In this document: one piece after another, positions 1 through 7,861 of the stretch | Numbering within the stretch: the first letter of the stretch is position 1 | Layout: the number at the start of each line of letters is the position of its first letter | Assembly: GCA_035634255.1 (NCBI GenBank) | Contig: DASQDI010000018.1 | Location: 1 to 24,996 of the forward strand | Reading direction: 5' to 3' | Source: DATLMR01 sp035634255 | Lineage (GTDB): Bacteria; Acidobacteriota; Blastocatellia; UBA7656 | DNA: 24,996 nt | Program-made: the position numbers and the translations under genes | Notes under the pieces: generated by a model | What the model was told of the DNA's origin: nothing | Seen by the model: only the letters and a program-made list of their open reading frames with translations | The model's database searches: none

Positions 1-108
1 CACGGGCTATGGGATGTGTACCTTGGGCCGGTGAAACTGGGGCGGCTGCTTGAAGAAAAACTGAGAATAGAAGATCATCTTGGGAGGCTGAAGCGGAAGC
101 AGGTGTAA
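1..108 (+). pseudogene. 3' end of IS481-family transposase (cut by window edge)
   Basis: Frame 1 is open from the window edge and reads HGLWDVYLGPVKLGRL...GRLKRKQV before a TAA. This resembles the C-terminal tail of IS481-family integrase-type transposases, which often ends in a 'YFGPLKLGRL...GRLKR' pattern. The catalytic DDE part lies outside the window, so I cannot say whether this copy is intact. Its stop codon runs into the terminal inverted repeat of the same element. The element sits just upstream of the first attC site and may have truncated the cassette that preceded it. Confidence 0.7.
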
Positions 109-146
109 CCCATGTCTACCGACAGATTTGTTACCCATGTCTATGG
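1..146 (+). mobile_element. IS481-family element, right end
   Basis: From about 103 to 146 there are two copies of a TTACCCATGTCT-like motif around a GACAGATTTG spacer. The inverse complement of this block is closely matched at the start of the decayed minus-strand element (about 7580-7623). This supports 103-146 as the terminal repeat of an IS481-type element whose left end is outside the window. The IS end lies 16 bp before attC-1. Confidence 0.65.
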
Positions 147-162
147 TCTTTCAAAGCGAGAT

Positions 163-254
163 GCCTAACATGCGCATTCAACGGAGGCCGCGAATCAAGT
201 CTCTTATGTTTCATTGATGGTTATGTGCGGCCCCGCATCAGCGGGGCGTTAGGC
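163..254 (+). repeat. attC-1 (integron cassette recombination site)
   Basis: The site starts with R'' GCCTAAC (163-169) and ends with R' GTTAGGC (248-254), a perfect 7-bp inverted pair. Inner arms GGCCGCG and GCGGCC also pair, giving the two-box stem expected of attC. Length is 92 bp. It belongs to a cassette that lies mostly upstream and was replaced or cut by the IS. Cassette A begins after the G of the R' box. Confidence 0.85.
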
Positions 255-286
255 GGCTCTTGCACTGGAATCAAAGGAAGATCAGA

Positions 287-877
287 ATGTTTCGACCTGC
301 GAGTCTGCTAATTCTATCGCTCATACTCCTTCGCTATACGCCAGCGGCTTATGCGGGTGAGGTTTCTACCATCGCGGAGGAAGTTAAAGCCTTGGTTAAA
401 GAAAAGGCATCGTGCTGGAAAGTTTTTCACCAGCAGGGGCGGAACGACGTTGACCGCGCGGAGCTTTGGGTGAACTGGGTGTGCGGGAAGGAGGGCGTAG
501 TTGTCTACCTTTATCAGGAGCCTTCAGTCGAGGCGGCCATTAAGCTGTTTTATGAGATGCGTACTGCTCCGGTAGCCGCGCCGGGGCGGCTCGTAGAGTC
601 TTACAAGTTTGGCGACGAGTCGTTCATCAGTTCCTACAACCCCTACTCCAGGAGCAGTTACGTGTTATTCAGGAAGGGCAGCATCATAATCCGTATAGAT
701 TCGGGCACGACTGGCAAGGCATCATCGGCACGCACCCTGAAGAACGCCGTGCGATTTGCTCAGTTGTTTGTCGAGAAGATATCACCGCAGCCTAACAACG
801 GCATGTACCCGAGCCCGCAATCTCTTGTCGAATGTTTCATCGATTTTTACGTGCAGGCCGGGCGAGCGGAGCGTTAG
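287..877 (+). CDS. exported protein of unknown function (cassette A)
   Basis: A 196-residue protein. I chose ATG 287 because it follows an AAGGAAG ribosome-binding sequence and opens directly with a signal peptide (MFRPASLLILSLILLRYTPAAYAG); a TTG at 260 is also in frame. The mature part has no motif I recognise. It has two cysteines near residues 46 and 65, is rich in Tyr, Phe and Val, and is probably a compact periplasmic or secreted domain. The reading frame runs straight through attC-2 and stops inside its R' box, so the last 29 or so residues are encoded by the recombination site. Those residues probably add little to function. No promoter was identified. Confidence 0.7.
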   Translation: MFRPASLLILSLILLRYTPAAYAGEVSTIAEEVKALVKEKASCWKVFHQQGRNDVDRAELWVNWVCGKEGVVVYLYQEPSVEAAIKLFYEMRTAPVAAPGRLVESYKFGDESFISSYNPYSRSSYVLFRKGSIIIRIDSGTTGKASSARTLKNAVRFAQLFVEKISPQPNNGMYPSPQSLVECFIDFYVQAGRAER

Positions 878-879
878 GC
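790..879 (+). repeat. attC-2
   Basis: R'' GCCTAAC at 790-796 and R' GTTAGGC at 873-879; total 90 bp. The left arm (GCATGTACCCGAGCCCGC) pairs with the complement of the right arm with a few mismatches and extra left-arm bases, as in attC. It lies inside the end of the cassette A reading frame. Confidence 0.85.
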
Positions 880-907
880 GCTCATCGCAGATTTGGAGAA
901 TACAGAC

Positions 908-1645
908 ATGAGCAAAGGCATTCTTGGCACCACCGACGACCTGCAGACGAAGCGGTTCTACCATGGCACACGGGCTGAGCTGAAGCCAGGAGACCTGATC
1001 AAACCTAGCAATCCTCCGGACGTCGGTGAGCGGGACAGGATGACAACCAATGTCTACCTGACCCCGAATCTGGATGCGGCCATTTGGGAGGCAGAAATTG
1101 CGGTCGGCGAAGGCCCCGGCAGAGTTTACATAGTAGAGCCAATCGGCCAGGTTGAAGATGCCTCCGACCTGACGGATCAGAAACCTCCGGGCCATCCGTC
1201 GATGTTATGTTATTCTCGCGAGCCGTTGCGGGTCACAGGTGAAGTCACGGAGTGGCCTCTTTATCATGGAACTCGGGCTGACCTAAGGCCAGGAGACCTA
1301 ATTAAGCCGGGTCATACCCCTAACTTTGGCAATAAGGCTAGGACAACAAACTACGTCTATTTGACCCGAACTTTGGATGCAGCCATATGGGGAGCAGAGC
1401 TAGCTGTCGGTGAAGGCCCCGGCAGAATTTACATTGTGGAACCGACTGGCCCGATTGAAGCTGACCCCAATCTGACGGATAAAAAGTTTCGGGGTAATCC
1501 GACAAAGTCATTCCGCTCCCGTGAGCCTCTACGGGTTACGGGCGAGATCACGGATTGGCAGGGGCACTCGCCTGAAGCGCTCAAAGTCATGAAGGAGGGC
1601 CTTGAACAACTTGAACGACTTGGTATTGATCCAATCGACGACTGA
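908..1645 (+). CDS. tandem double-domain rifampin ADP-ribosyltransferase (Arr family), cassette B
   Basis: A 245-residue protein made of two Arr domains. Arr enzymes inactivate rifamycins by transferring ADP-ribose from NAD+. Domain 1 (about 17-116) and domain 2 (about 118-245) are about 63% identical over 100 aligned residues by hand count. Both keep the YHGT start (His19, His120), the VYLT tyrosine (Tyr50, Tyr151) and the 'VGEGPGR.YIVEP' strand. By spacing, the catalytic acidic residue of the family is Asp186 in domain 2, but its counterpart in domain 1 is Ala85 (Asp84 is adjacent). Only domain 2 has the usual C-terminal helix, and its length matches a normal single-domain Arr. ATG 908 follows a GGAG box; a TTG at 893 is in frame. 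arr genes are known integron cassettes, but a fused pair is unusual. Domain 1 may be regulatory, weakly active or inactive. Confidence 0.9.
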   Translation: MSKGILGTTDDLQTKRFYHGTRAELKPGDLIKPSNPPDVGERDRMTTNVYLTPNLDAAIWEAEIAVGEGPGRVYIVEPIGQVEDASDLTDQKPPGHPSMLCYSREPLRVTGEVTEWPLYHGTRADLRPGDLIKPGHTPNFGNKARTTNYVYLTRTLDAAIWGAELAVGEGPGRIYIVEPTGPIEADPNLTDKKFRGNPTKSFRSREPLRVTGEITDWQGHSPEALKVMKEGLEQLERLGIDPIDD

Positions 1646-1691
1646 AAGAAGGCCACGACTGAGGCAGTGCTGCTTTTCATTATGGCATAGA

Positions 1692-1748
1692 TCCTCACGT
1701 GGTTGATGGTGAGGCCGCTCGCGGCCCCGCTGAACGCCAGCGTTAGGC
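1692..1748 (+). repeat. attC-3 (short, diverged left box)
   Basis: R' GTTAGGC at 1742-1748 is canonical. Inner arms GGCCGC and GCGGCC (about 1713-1726) form a tight hairpin with a 2-base loop. The best left box is TCCTCAC at 1692-1698, which departs from GCCTAAC at two positions. This gives a 57-bp site, much shorter than its neighbours at 90-102 bp. A longer reading starting near 1652 (GCCACGAC) is possible but pairs less well. Confidence 0.6.
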
Positions 1749-1785
1749 GCTGGCACTGAGAGTCAGCCAGATGTAACTTAAACCT

Positions 1786-2241
1786 ATGGGACTTCTTCTA
1801 AAGTGTATCGAATGTAAGTCAGAAGACCAGTGGGCAGAAAGCGAATATATGATCAAGGATATTCGCGATGACGGACAGTACAATGTTACCTGCCCTAACG
1901 GGCACAAAACCATAATCATGGCCTCAAACTTCAAGTTTGAGTTTTTATTTGAATCTGCCGCGCTAGCATTGCTCTATGGCCACACGTTTGAGTCCGTAGC
2001 GAGTATGCATGCCGCGTTTGAGAGATTCCTGGAATTTTATATTAGGGTGAGTTCACTAAAACGGAGCATCCAGGGAGGGGAATTTAATAAGAATTGGAAC
2101 AATGCGAAAAACAAATCTGAACGGCAAATTGGGGCCCTCTTGTTTTTGTACCTTCTGGAAAACGGGAAGGCAGCCCCAGTCATTACTAAACGATTATCCG
2201 ATCTATCAGCATTCAGAAGCCATTATTCAAGCCGAATGTAA
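1786..2241 (+). CDS. zinc-ribbon hypothetical protein, probably frameshifted at its 3' end (cassette C)
   Basis: A 151-residue ORF from ATG 1786, with no strong ribosome-binding site. The N-terminus has a likely zinc ribbon: Cys7-x2-Cys10 and Cys36-x3-His40 (CPNGH). The middle (about 50-90, 'FEFLFESAALALLYGHTFESVASMHAAFERFLEFYIRV') resembles a family of uncharacterised phage and mobile-element proteins that I remember only in outline. Those proteins usually end in an 'FRN.VIH.G...EA' segment that is absent here. The frame ends early at 2241, while the next frame continues to 2299 with a plausible tail (EAIIQAECKSLYLLAKSLL). A small deletion or frameshift near 2190 is therefore likely. Function unknown. 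Confidence 0.5.
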   Translation: MGLLLKCIECKSEDQWAESEYMIKDIRDDGQYNVTCPNGHKTIIMASNFKFEFLFESAALALLYGHTFESVASMHAAFERFLEFYIRVSSLKRSIQGGEFNKNWNNAKNKSERQIGALLFLYLLENGKAAPVITKRLSDLSAFRSHYSSRM

Positions 2242-2369
2242 GAGCCTCTATCTCCTAGCCAAGTCTTTATTGCTTGAGTCTATACATAGCTTTCGTTAGT
2301 ATATGTGAACGCTGGGCGCTTTGCGGTGATTCAAATTCGCCTCTAATCTTTATTATACGAAGCTTCGAA

Positions 2370-3152
2370 ATGCCCCACACAGTTAAGAACTGGGAACAAG
2401 CTGAAATCGAACGTAGCGCCTTGGAAGCATCTCGCCGAAATGCAGTCGACCTCCGCGCTAATGAAAAGGAGCTGTCGCGTTATCTTGACCCGCCTGCTAA
2501 TGCTTATACTCCTCTAGAATATTCCTATCACTTATTAGGCGATATACGCGGTAAGACAATACTCGAGTATGGCTGCGGCGATGGGGTCAATACTTTAGCA
2601 ATGGCCCGGCGCGGCGCTTACGTTATAGCTATTGATATTTCATCGGATTTGATCCGTATTGCTCGCCAGCGCCTTGTTGTTAATGGTATTACTTCAGGAG
2701 TAGAGTTCATTGTTGGATCAGCGCATGAATTGCCTCTGCGGGACGAATCAGTAGACATCGTATTCGGTATAGCTATCCTACACCATTTGGATCTCGCATT
2801 ATCAGCCCAAGAGGTCAAGCGAGTACTGGGCAAGAAAGGTCGTGCAATTTTCCAGGAACCGATGAGGGATTCAAAGATACTGAAGCTAATACGAAGCCTG
2901 ATTCCATACCAACCAACTAATGTATCGCCTTTCGAGCGGCCCTTAACTACGAGTGAGCTAATGGAATTTACGAAAGGATGTTCATCATACCGTTATAAGC
3001 CGTTCAGTCTACCTCTTACTAATTTCATACAACTCATACCAGCTTTGAGCCGGTTCACACAAATGTTTAGTCAGATGGATGCTATTCTGTTGCGGAGATT
3101 TCCTAAGCTAGGTCATTATGCGACAGTAGGCGTAATAGAAATAATGAAATAA
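2370..3152 (+). CDS. class I SAM-dependent methyltransferase (cassette C)
   Basis: A 260-residue protein with a Methyltransf_11-type Rossmann core. Motif I is ILEYGCGDGVNTL (near residue 65). The acidic end of strand 2 is 'IAIDIS', and the motif around 'LPLRDESVDIVFGIAILHHLD' is typical of UbiE/UbiG-like small-molecule methyltransferases. The substrate cannot be read from sequence. ATG 2370 is preferred because it starts an ordinary soluble N-terminus; the in-frame extension to 2274 is unlikely. Base composition is clearly more AT-rich than the chromosomal core, which fits transfer. There is no attC between this gene and the preceding ORF, so both sit in one cassette or the intervening site has decayed. 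A TATTAT box near 2350 could be a -10. Confidence 0.85.
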   Translation: MPHTVKNWEQAEIERSALEASRRNAVDLRANEKELSRYLDPPANAYTPLEYSYHLLGDIRGKTILEYGCGDGVNTLAMARRGAYVIAIDISSDLIRIARQRLVVNGITSGVEFIVGSAHELPLRDESVDIVFGIAILHHLDLALSAQEVKRVLGKKGRAIFQEPMRDSKILKLIRSLIPYQPTNVSPFERPLTTSELMEFTKGCSSYRYKPFSLPLTNFIQLIPALSRFTQMFSQMDAILLRRFPKLGHYATVGVIEIMK

Positions 3153-3176
3153 TGAGAGTGGTAGGTAAGCGCCGAT

Positions 3177-3267
3177 GCCTAACTTCAGCATGCAACGGAG
3201 GCCGCGAAGCGAGCTTGTCATGATCATCCAAGATTCGGCGCGGCCCCGCTGATGCGAAGCGTTAGAC
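3177..3267 (+). repeat. attC-4
   Basis: R'' GCCTAAC (3177-3183) and R' GTTAGAC (3261-3267), 91 bp. The left arm GCATGCAACGGAGGCCGCG pairs with the complement of the right arm (GCATCAGCGGGGCCGCG) with two extra bases on the left arm, the classical attC extrahelical-base pattern. The R' box differs from the common GTTAGGC by one A. The same change appears in the R'' box of attC-5. Confidence 0.9.
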
Positions 3268-3362
3268 GCCTGCGAGAGTATCGAGCAGCATCTACTACTG
3301 CCAGGTTGTAAAATGAACTATAGTGTAGAGGTGAAATAAAAGGCGGAGAAAAACGGAGAAAA

Positions 3363-6300
3363 ATGAATAGATCGCTCGCAAAGGCTTTTGCAGTCGCAGC
3401 ACTCTTTACACTTATCGGAAGCCCGATAACCCTGTCAGCGACTCAGCGTCCCGCCGGACCGTATTCATCGTCAGACCCTCCCCAGGTAGATAATGCATTA
3501 TATTCTTCACTCCGGTATCGCTATATTGGCCCTCCAGGCAATCGCGCGATAGCCCTCGCAGGCATCCCCGGGGACCCGTCAGTATATTATGTCGGCGCTG
3601 CTTCAGGTGGCATATGGAAGACAGCCGACGGCGGAGTCCACTGGCAGCCTATTTTCGACGACCAGCCGGTTGCTTCCATCGGTTCGCTGGCCATAGCCCC
3701 CTCAGATCAGAACACGGTCTGGGCCGGGACGGGGGAGACTTTCATCCGCAGCCACATCTCTATGGGATGGGGCGTGTTCAAATCGACTAACGCCGGTAAA
3801 ACCTGGCAGCGCCGCGGGCTGGAAAACACGGGCCGCGTGGGGCGTATCGTCATTGACCCGCGTAACCCGGATACCGTCTTTGTTGCGGCGCTCGGCCATA
3901 GTTACGGGCCGCAGGCTGACCGGGGCGTCTACCGGACGACTGACGGCGGGAAAAGCTGGGAGCGGACTCTGTTCGTAGATAACAACACCGGCGCAATCGA
4001 CATAGTAATGGACCCGAACAATCCGCGCGTTATTTTCGCCGCAATGTGGCAGATCGAGATACACACATGGGGGCGTTTTAGCGGCGGCCCCGGCAGTAGC
4101 ATCTGGGTTTCACGCGACGGAGGGGCAACCTGGAAGCGGCTCTCCGGCAAAGGCCTTCCCATGCGCCCTGTGGGGAAGATCGGGCTGGCGATGACGAAGG
4201 CGGACTCGAATCGAATCTATGCGCTTATCGAAACCGGGAAAGGCATACCCTGGAACGGCGAGCCGACAGACTCCGGCACGCTGTGGCGGTCCGACGACGG
4301 GGGGAACAACTGGCAACTAGTTAATTCCAACAGTAGCATTATTACGCGCCCGGCATACTACACGCGTATGGCCGTCGCGCCCGACAATCGGGACGAAGCC
4401 TATTTCCTATCAATCGCTTTTAGGAGCACGGGGGATGGTGGGAGGACGCTTGCCTCAAGGTCACCCGCGCAGAGTCCCGGATTCGATAATCACGACATCT
4501 GGATCGATCCCCTCAACGGCAAACGCATGATAGTGGCAAACGATGAAGGTGTTTCAATCTCGCTCAACCGTGGAGACACCTGGAACCGAATCAGGCTTCC
4601 GATCGCGCAACTCTATCGAGTGACGACGGACAATCGCGTGCCATACACGGTCTGCGGAAACATGCAGGATGGGCCGTCGACGTGCGGGCCGAGCAACTCG
4701 AAAATAGGCGGCTCAAACATCACAGGTGGCGCGGACATCCCGCGCGGGCTATGGTACTCGGTGGGCGGCGGTGAGAGCGGATGGGCGACGCCCGACCCGA
4801 TAGACCCTAACATCGTGTGGTCCACCGCGTCGGGCCGGGGGAGTGTCGGCGGCATTGTTGTTCGCTACGATCTCCGCACAAAGACGGCGCGAGATGTCGA
4901 GGTATGGCCCGTCAGCACCAACGGTCATGCCGCCGCAGACGTGAAGTACCGTTTCGTATGGGACTTCCCGATTACCATCTCCCCGCACGACCACAACAAG
5001 GTCTACGTGGGAAGCCAGTTCGTGCATATGACGACCAACGGCGGACAGAGCTGGCAGTCGATCAGCCCCGACCTGACGCTCAATGATAAGAGCAAGCAGC
5101 AACATTCCGGGGGGCTTTGGGGGGATAATCTCGGCGTTGAATATGGGAATGTTATTTACTCAATCGTCGAGTCGCCAATCGCGCCCGGCCTGATATGGGC
5201 GGGAACCAATGACGGTCTTGTGCATATCACGCGCGATGGCGGCAAGAACTGGGTGAATGTAACGAAGAAGATTCCGGCCATTATTCCGTGGGGAACCATT
5301 AACAACATCGAGCCGTCGCGCTTCGACGCGGGGACGGCGTACATCACGGTAAACGGCCATCAAGAAGGAAATTTCGACCCCTGGGTTTACAGGACCAGCG
5401 ACTACGGGCAGACGTGGGAGCTGATCGTCAATGGGATTCCGAAGAGTCCTTTAAGCTATGCGCGGTGCGTGCGCGAAGATCCTGTCAGGCGCGGTCTTTT
5501 ATACCTCGGCACCGAGAATGGACTTTATATCTCGTTCAATAACGGCGGCAACTGGCAACCGTTGCAGCTCAACTTGCCGCACGCGCCCGTGTCCTGGCTC
5601 ACCATTCAGCGCCACTTCAACGATCTGGTCGTCGCCACTTACGGCCGAGGATTCTACATCCTCGACGACCTGACACCCTTACAGCAAATGACTGCTAAGG
5701 TGGCGGCGTCAGACGCGCATCTATTCGCGCCGCCCCCTGCCTATCGCTTCCGCCTGATCGAAAACGGCATACGCGAGATGTCTGACGACCCGACGGCAGG
5801 GCGCAATCCCAGCTATGGCGCGTCGATTTCCTACTGGCTTAAGAGCGTGCCTGCAGGGGATGTAACTTTAAAGATCGCAGATTCGAGCGGGAGGATAGTC
5901 AGAACGTTCGGCGGTTCAAAGATAGAGGGAATCAATAGGGTGTACTGGGACCTACGCTTCGATCCTTCTGCTGCTGCTTACACAGGCGTGGACCCTTTGA
6001 GTGGTTTGACTCCTCCCCGTGGGCCAGAAGAAGGCATACCCACTGAAAGAGGGAGGAGGCAAGCAACCGGAACAGGAGGCGGCGGGCCCGCCCCCGCAGG
6101 CTCGGTGAGGATTCTCGCGCCGCCAGGCTCATACACAGTGAAGCTTCGCGTTGGTGATCGAGAGTTCACGCAAACAGTTACGGTGCTTAAGGACCCGGAC
6201 TCCGGCGGCAGTGATCGAGGTATCGCCCTACAAACAGCGATGCTTCAAGAAATCTCCGCAGGCCTCAACTCTGCGGTCGCCTTAAGCAACGGAATCGCGA

Positions 6301-6671
6301 GCGTCCGGAGCCAGCTACAGACACTGGTGGGTAAGCTCGCAAGCGATAACGGCATGGCGGATGTGCGTGCCGCTGCTAATATCATCGAGCAAAAGTTCTC
6401 GGCTGCGGCGGACCTGTTGAGACAGCAAAAGCCGGTGGGCTTTTACGAGTGGCCAGTGAAGCTCGAAGCGAAGTTAATTTACCTGGCAAACCATGTGCAA
6501 AGCTCGGATTACGAACCCACAGATCAGGCGCGCGAAGCGCATGTCTTCCTGAAAGGTCAACTCCGTATTGCGAAGAGCAGATACGACGAGTTGATGCAGC
6601 AAGACTTGGCTACGTTCAACGAGTTGTTGCTCCGGCGAGGCTTGCAGCAGATCACCATCGAACAGCGGTAA
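3363..6671 (+). CDS. exported VPS10/BNR (Asp-box) beta-propeller protein (in cassette D)
   Basis: A 1102-residue protein with an N-terminal signal peptide (about 1-26). The next 750 or so residues carry about eleven Asp-box or Asp-box-like turns (pattern S/T-x-D-x-G-x-x-W), for example TADGGVHW, STNAGKTW, TTDGGKSW, SRDGGATW, TNGGQSW and TRDGGKNW. This is the signature of sortilin/VPS10-like or sialidase-like propellers. A long C-terminal part follows with a beta-sandwich-like 'PPGSYTVKLRVGDREFTQTVTV' segment and a helical tail. Such proteins are common in Acidobacteriota and are annotated as BNR or glycosyl-hydrolase-like; no catalytic residues can be assigned. The start follows a CGGAGAAAA box. 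The gene lies between attC-4 and attC-5, whose boxes suggest it belongs to one very large cassette. Confidence 0.85.
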   Translation: MNRSLAKAFAVAALFTLIGSPITLSATQRPAGPYSSSDPPQVDNALYSSLRYRYIGPPGNRAIALAGIPGDPSVYYVGAASGGIWKTADGGVHWQPIFDDQPVASIGSLAIAPSDQNTVWAGTGETFIRSHISMGWGVFKSTNAGKTWQRRGLENTGRVGRIVIDPRNPDTVFVAALGHSYGPQADRGVYRTTDGGKSWERTLFVDNNTGAIDIVMDPNNPRVIFAAMWQIEIHTWGRFSGGPGSSIWVSRDGGATWKRLSGKGLPMRPVGKIGLAMTKADSNRIYALIETGKGIPWNGEPTDSGTLWRSDDGGNNWQLVNSNSSIITRPAYYTRMAVAPDNRDEAYFLSIAFRSTGDGGRTLASRSPAQSPGFDNHDIWIDPLNGKRMIVANDEGVSISLNRGDTWNRIRLPIAQLYRVTTDNRVPYTVCGNMQDGPSTCGPSNSKIGGSNITGGADIPRGLWYSVGGGESGWATPDPIDPNIVWSTASGRGSVGGIVVRYDLRTKTARDVEVWPVSTNGHAAADVKYRFVWDFPITISPHDHNKVYVGSQFVHMTTNGGQSWQSISPDLTLNDKSKQQHSGGLWGDNLGVEYGNVIYSIVESPIAPGLIWAGTNDGLVHITRDGGKNWVNVTKKIPAIIPWGTINNIEPSRFDAGTAYITVNGHQEGNFDPWVYRTSDYGQTWELIVNGIPKSPLSYARCVREDPVRRGLLYLGTENGLYISFNNGGNWQPLQLNLPHAPVSWLTIQRHFNDLVVATYGRGFYILDDLTPLQQMTAKVAASDAHLFAPPPAYRFRLIENGIREMSDDPTAGRNPSYGASISYWLKSVPAGDVTLKIADSSGRIVRTFGGSKIEGINRVYWDLRFDPSAAAYTGVDPLSGLTPPRGPEEGIPTERGRRQATGTGGGGPAPAGSVRILAPPGSYTVKLRVGDREFTQTVTVLKDPDSGGSDRGIALQTAMLQEISAGLNSAVALSNGIASVRSQLQTLVGKLASDNGMADVRAAANIIEQKFSAAADLLRQQKPVGFYEWPVKLEAKLIYLANHVQSSDYEPTDQAREAHVFLKGQLRIAKSRYDELMQQDLATFNELLLRRGLQQITIEQR

Positions 6672-6867
6672 GCGTTCGCCTTTGTATAATGTCTTGTCTG
6701 TCTCATGGTAGACAATTCCAGGCCGGGGATCAGTAAAGGTAGAGAAACCACGATCGAGTTGGAAAATAATCCGTTGCCTAAAGAAAACCCGAATGCAGAT
6801 ATGAGTTTCTGGCAAGATTGGCTGGACTGACAAAAAATGGAAAGTAGCGGTAAGAAGGTGAGTAGCC

Positions 6868-7623
6868 GGGCACATGGGTTACACTTTTTTCTTGTGGCAA
6901 ACGGCACCCTGTTATCAGTGCGGATGCGCTCGGGCAGGCCGAACTGGCGGAATACCCTTTCGAAGACTGCTTTAGCGTCACCACAGGCAGTCGTCAGCAA
7001 GCCCTGGCAACCGATCAGGTAGCGCGAAAATCCATCGGTGATCGTGAGCGGGTAGCAGTGGATGCCGTCACGAGTTTTGAACTGACCTTTGAAGTCTGCG
7101 CACCAGACCTGGTTGGGCGCGGAGATGGTAGAGGATGGTTTACCTGGATGTGAGAGGTGGCGACGTTTGCGGGCTTTCTTAACAAGGCCGTGACGGGCGA
7201 GCAGATCGCATACTGTGGAGCGGGCTGGCCATGAGCGGTCAGGATGACGCTTGGAAAGTAGCTTTAGAAGTTTCTTCGGGCCTCAGGTGGGGTGGAGGCG
7301 GCGAGCACCGAGCAGGGCCTCAACGAGAGCAGGCTCAGTTTGGTGAGGACAGGTCTTAGGCTTGCGGGTGCGATTTTCAAGACCTGAGATGCTGTCTTGA
7401 TTGAAGCGGTTGATCCACTTATAAGCGGTTTTACGGCTTATGCCATAGTGGAGACACAACTCGGTGATGGACTGCGAATGGCGAAGGAAATCGGCGATGA
7501 ATTGAATCTTTTGGTCCATGGGTGATGAATAACTCCAGGGCATCTTCCACCTCCTTAATGGAGGTAATGATGCCGGAAAGTGTTACCCATGTCCCCAGAC
7601 TAAACTGTTACCTATGTACCTGG
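6868..7623 (-). mobile_element. decayed, internally deleted IS481-family element
   Basis: The right boundary (about 7580-7623) matches the inverse complement of the terminal repeat at 103-146. At the other end, CACATGGGTTACAC (6871-6884) matches the inner part of the same terminal repeat but joins directly to the middle of the transposase gene, so the C-terminal third of the gene is missing. The element is therefore an internally deleted, non-autonomous derivative. It ends 15 bp before attC-5. Confidence 0.7.
6885..7543 (-). pseudogene. IS481-family transposase, nonsense mutation and 3' deletion
   Basis: The gene starts at 7543 after a strong AAGGAGGTGG box. The N-terminus has the helix-turn-helix of IS481 transposases (SITELCLHYGISRKTAYKWI). 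A TGA at about 7283 interrupts 'RRLHPT(stop)GPKKLL', where the family has Trp. The frame then continues without shift through the integrase core: 'QVWCADFKG' carries the first catalytic Asp and 'RIRTDNRVPFA' the second, with the usual DNG changed to DNR. The segment with the catalytic Glu is deleted at about 6885. The product cannot be active. Confidence 0.85.
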
Positions 7624-7638
7624 ATTATACCCGCCGCC

Positions 7639-7740
7639 ATCTAACTACTGCACGCACCCGACCGCGAACAGCGTCACTTTCATGCGCAAGACTTGCCGCT
7701 AATCACTGCTCGTCGCGGCGGGTGATGCCGAGCGTTAGGC
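7639..7740 (+). repeat. attC-5
   Basis: R'' ATCTAAC (7639-7645) and R' GTTAGGC (7734-7740), 102 bp. The left arm GCACGCACCCGACCGCGA pairs with the complement of the right arm (GCATCACCCGCCGCGA), leaving extra left-arm bases. The R'' box complements GTTAGAT, close to the GTTAGAC that opens cassette D at attC-4. The two ends therefore look cognate. Confidence 0.85.
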
Positions 7741-7861
7741 TGTCCCGATGTTGCTTGACGATATTGAAGATGTTAACGAATCATCACCGAATCTGGCTCT
7801 CCTGTAATATAGCTGCGATACTTGCACAGTACATCAACACAGACATCGGGAGAGAACCTTT

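Noticed and set aside
109..162. attI site or cassette promoter at the left end of the array
   Set aside because: The sequence is explained by the IS end plus a short flank; no integrase gene or attI-like feature is visible.
782..1195. 137-residue minus-strand ORF over attC-2 and the start of the Arr gene
   Set aside because: It overlaps an attC and a well-supported plus-strand gene; the product has no recognisable features.
6705..6830. 41-codon plus-strand ORF after the propeller gene
   Set aside because: It has no ribosome-binding site and no recognisable content; it may be chance, though the end of cassette D is otherwise unexplained.
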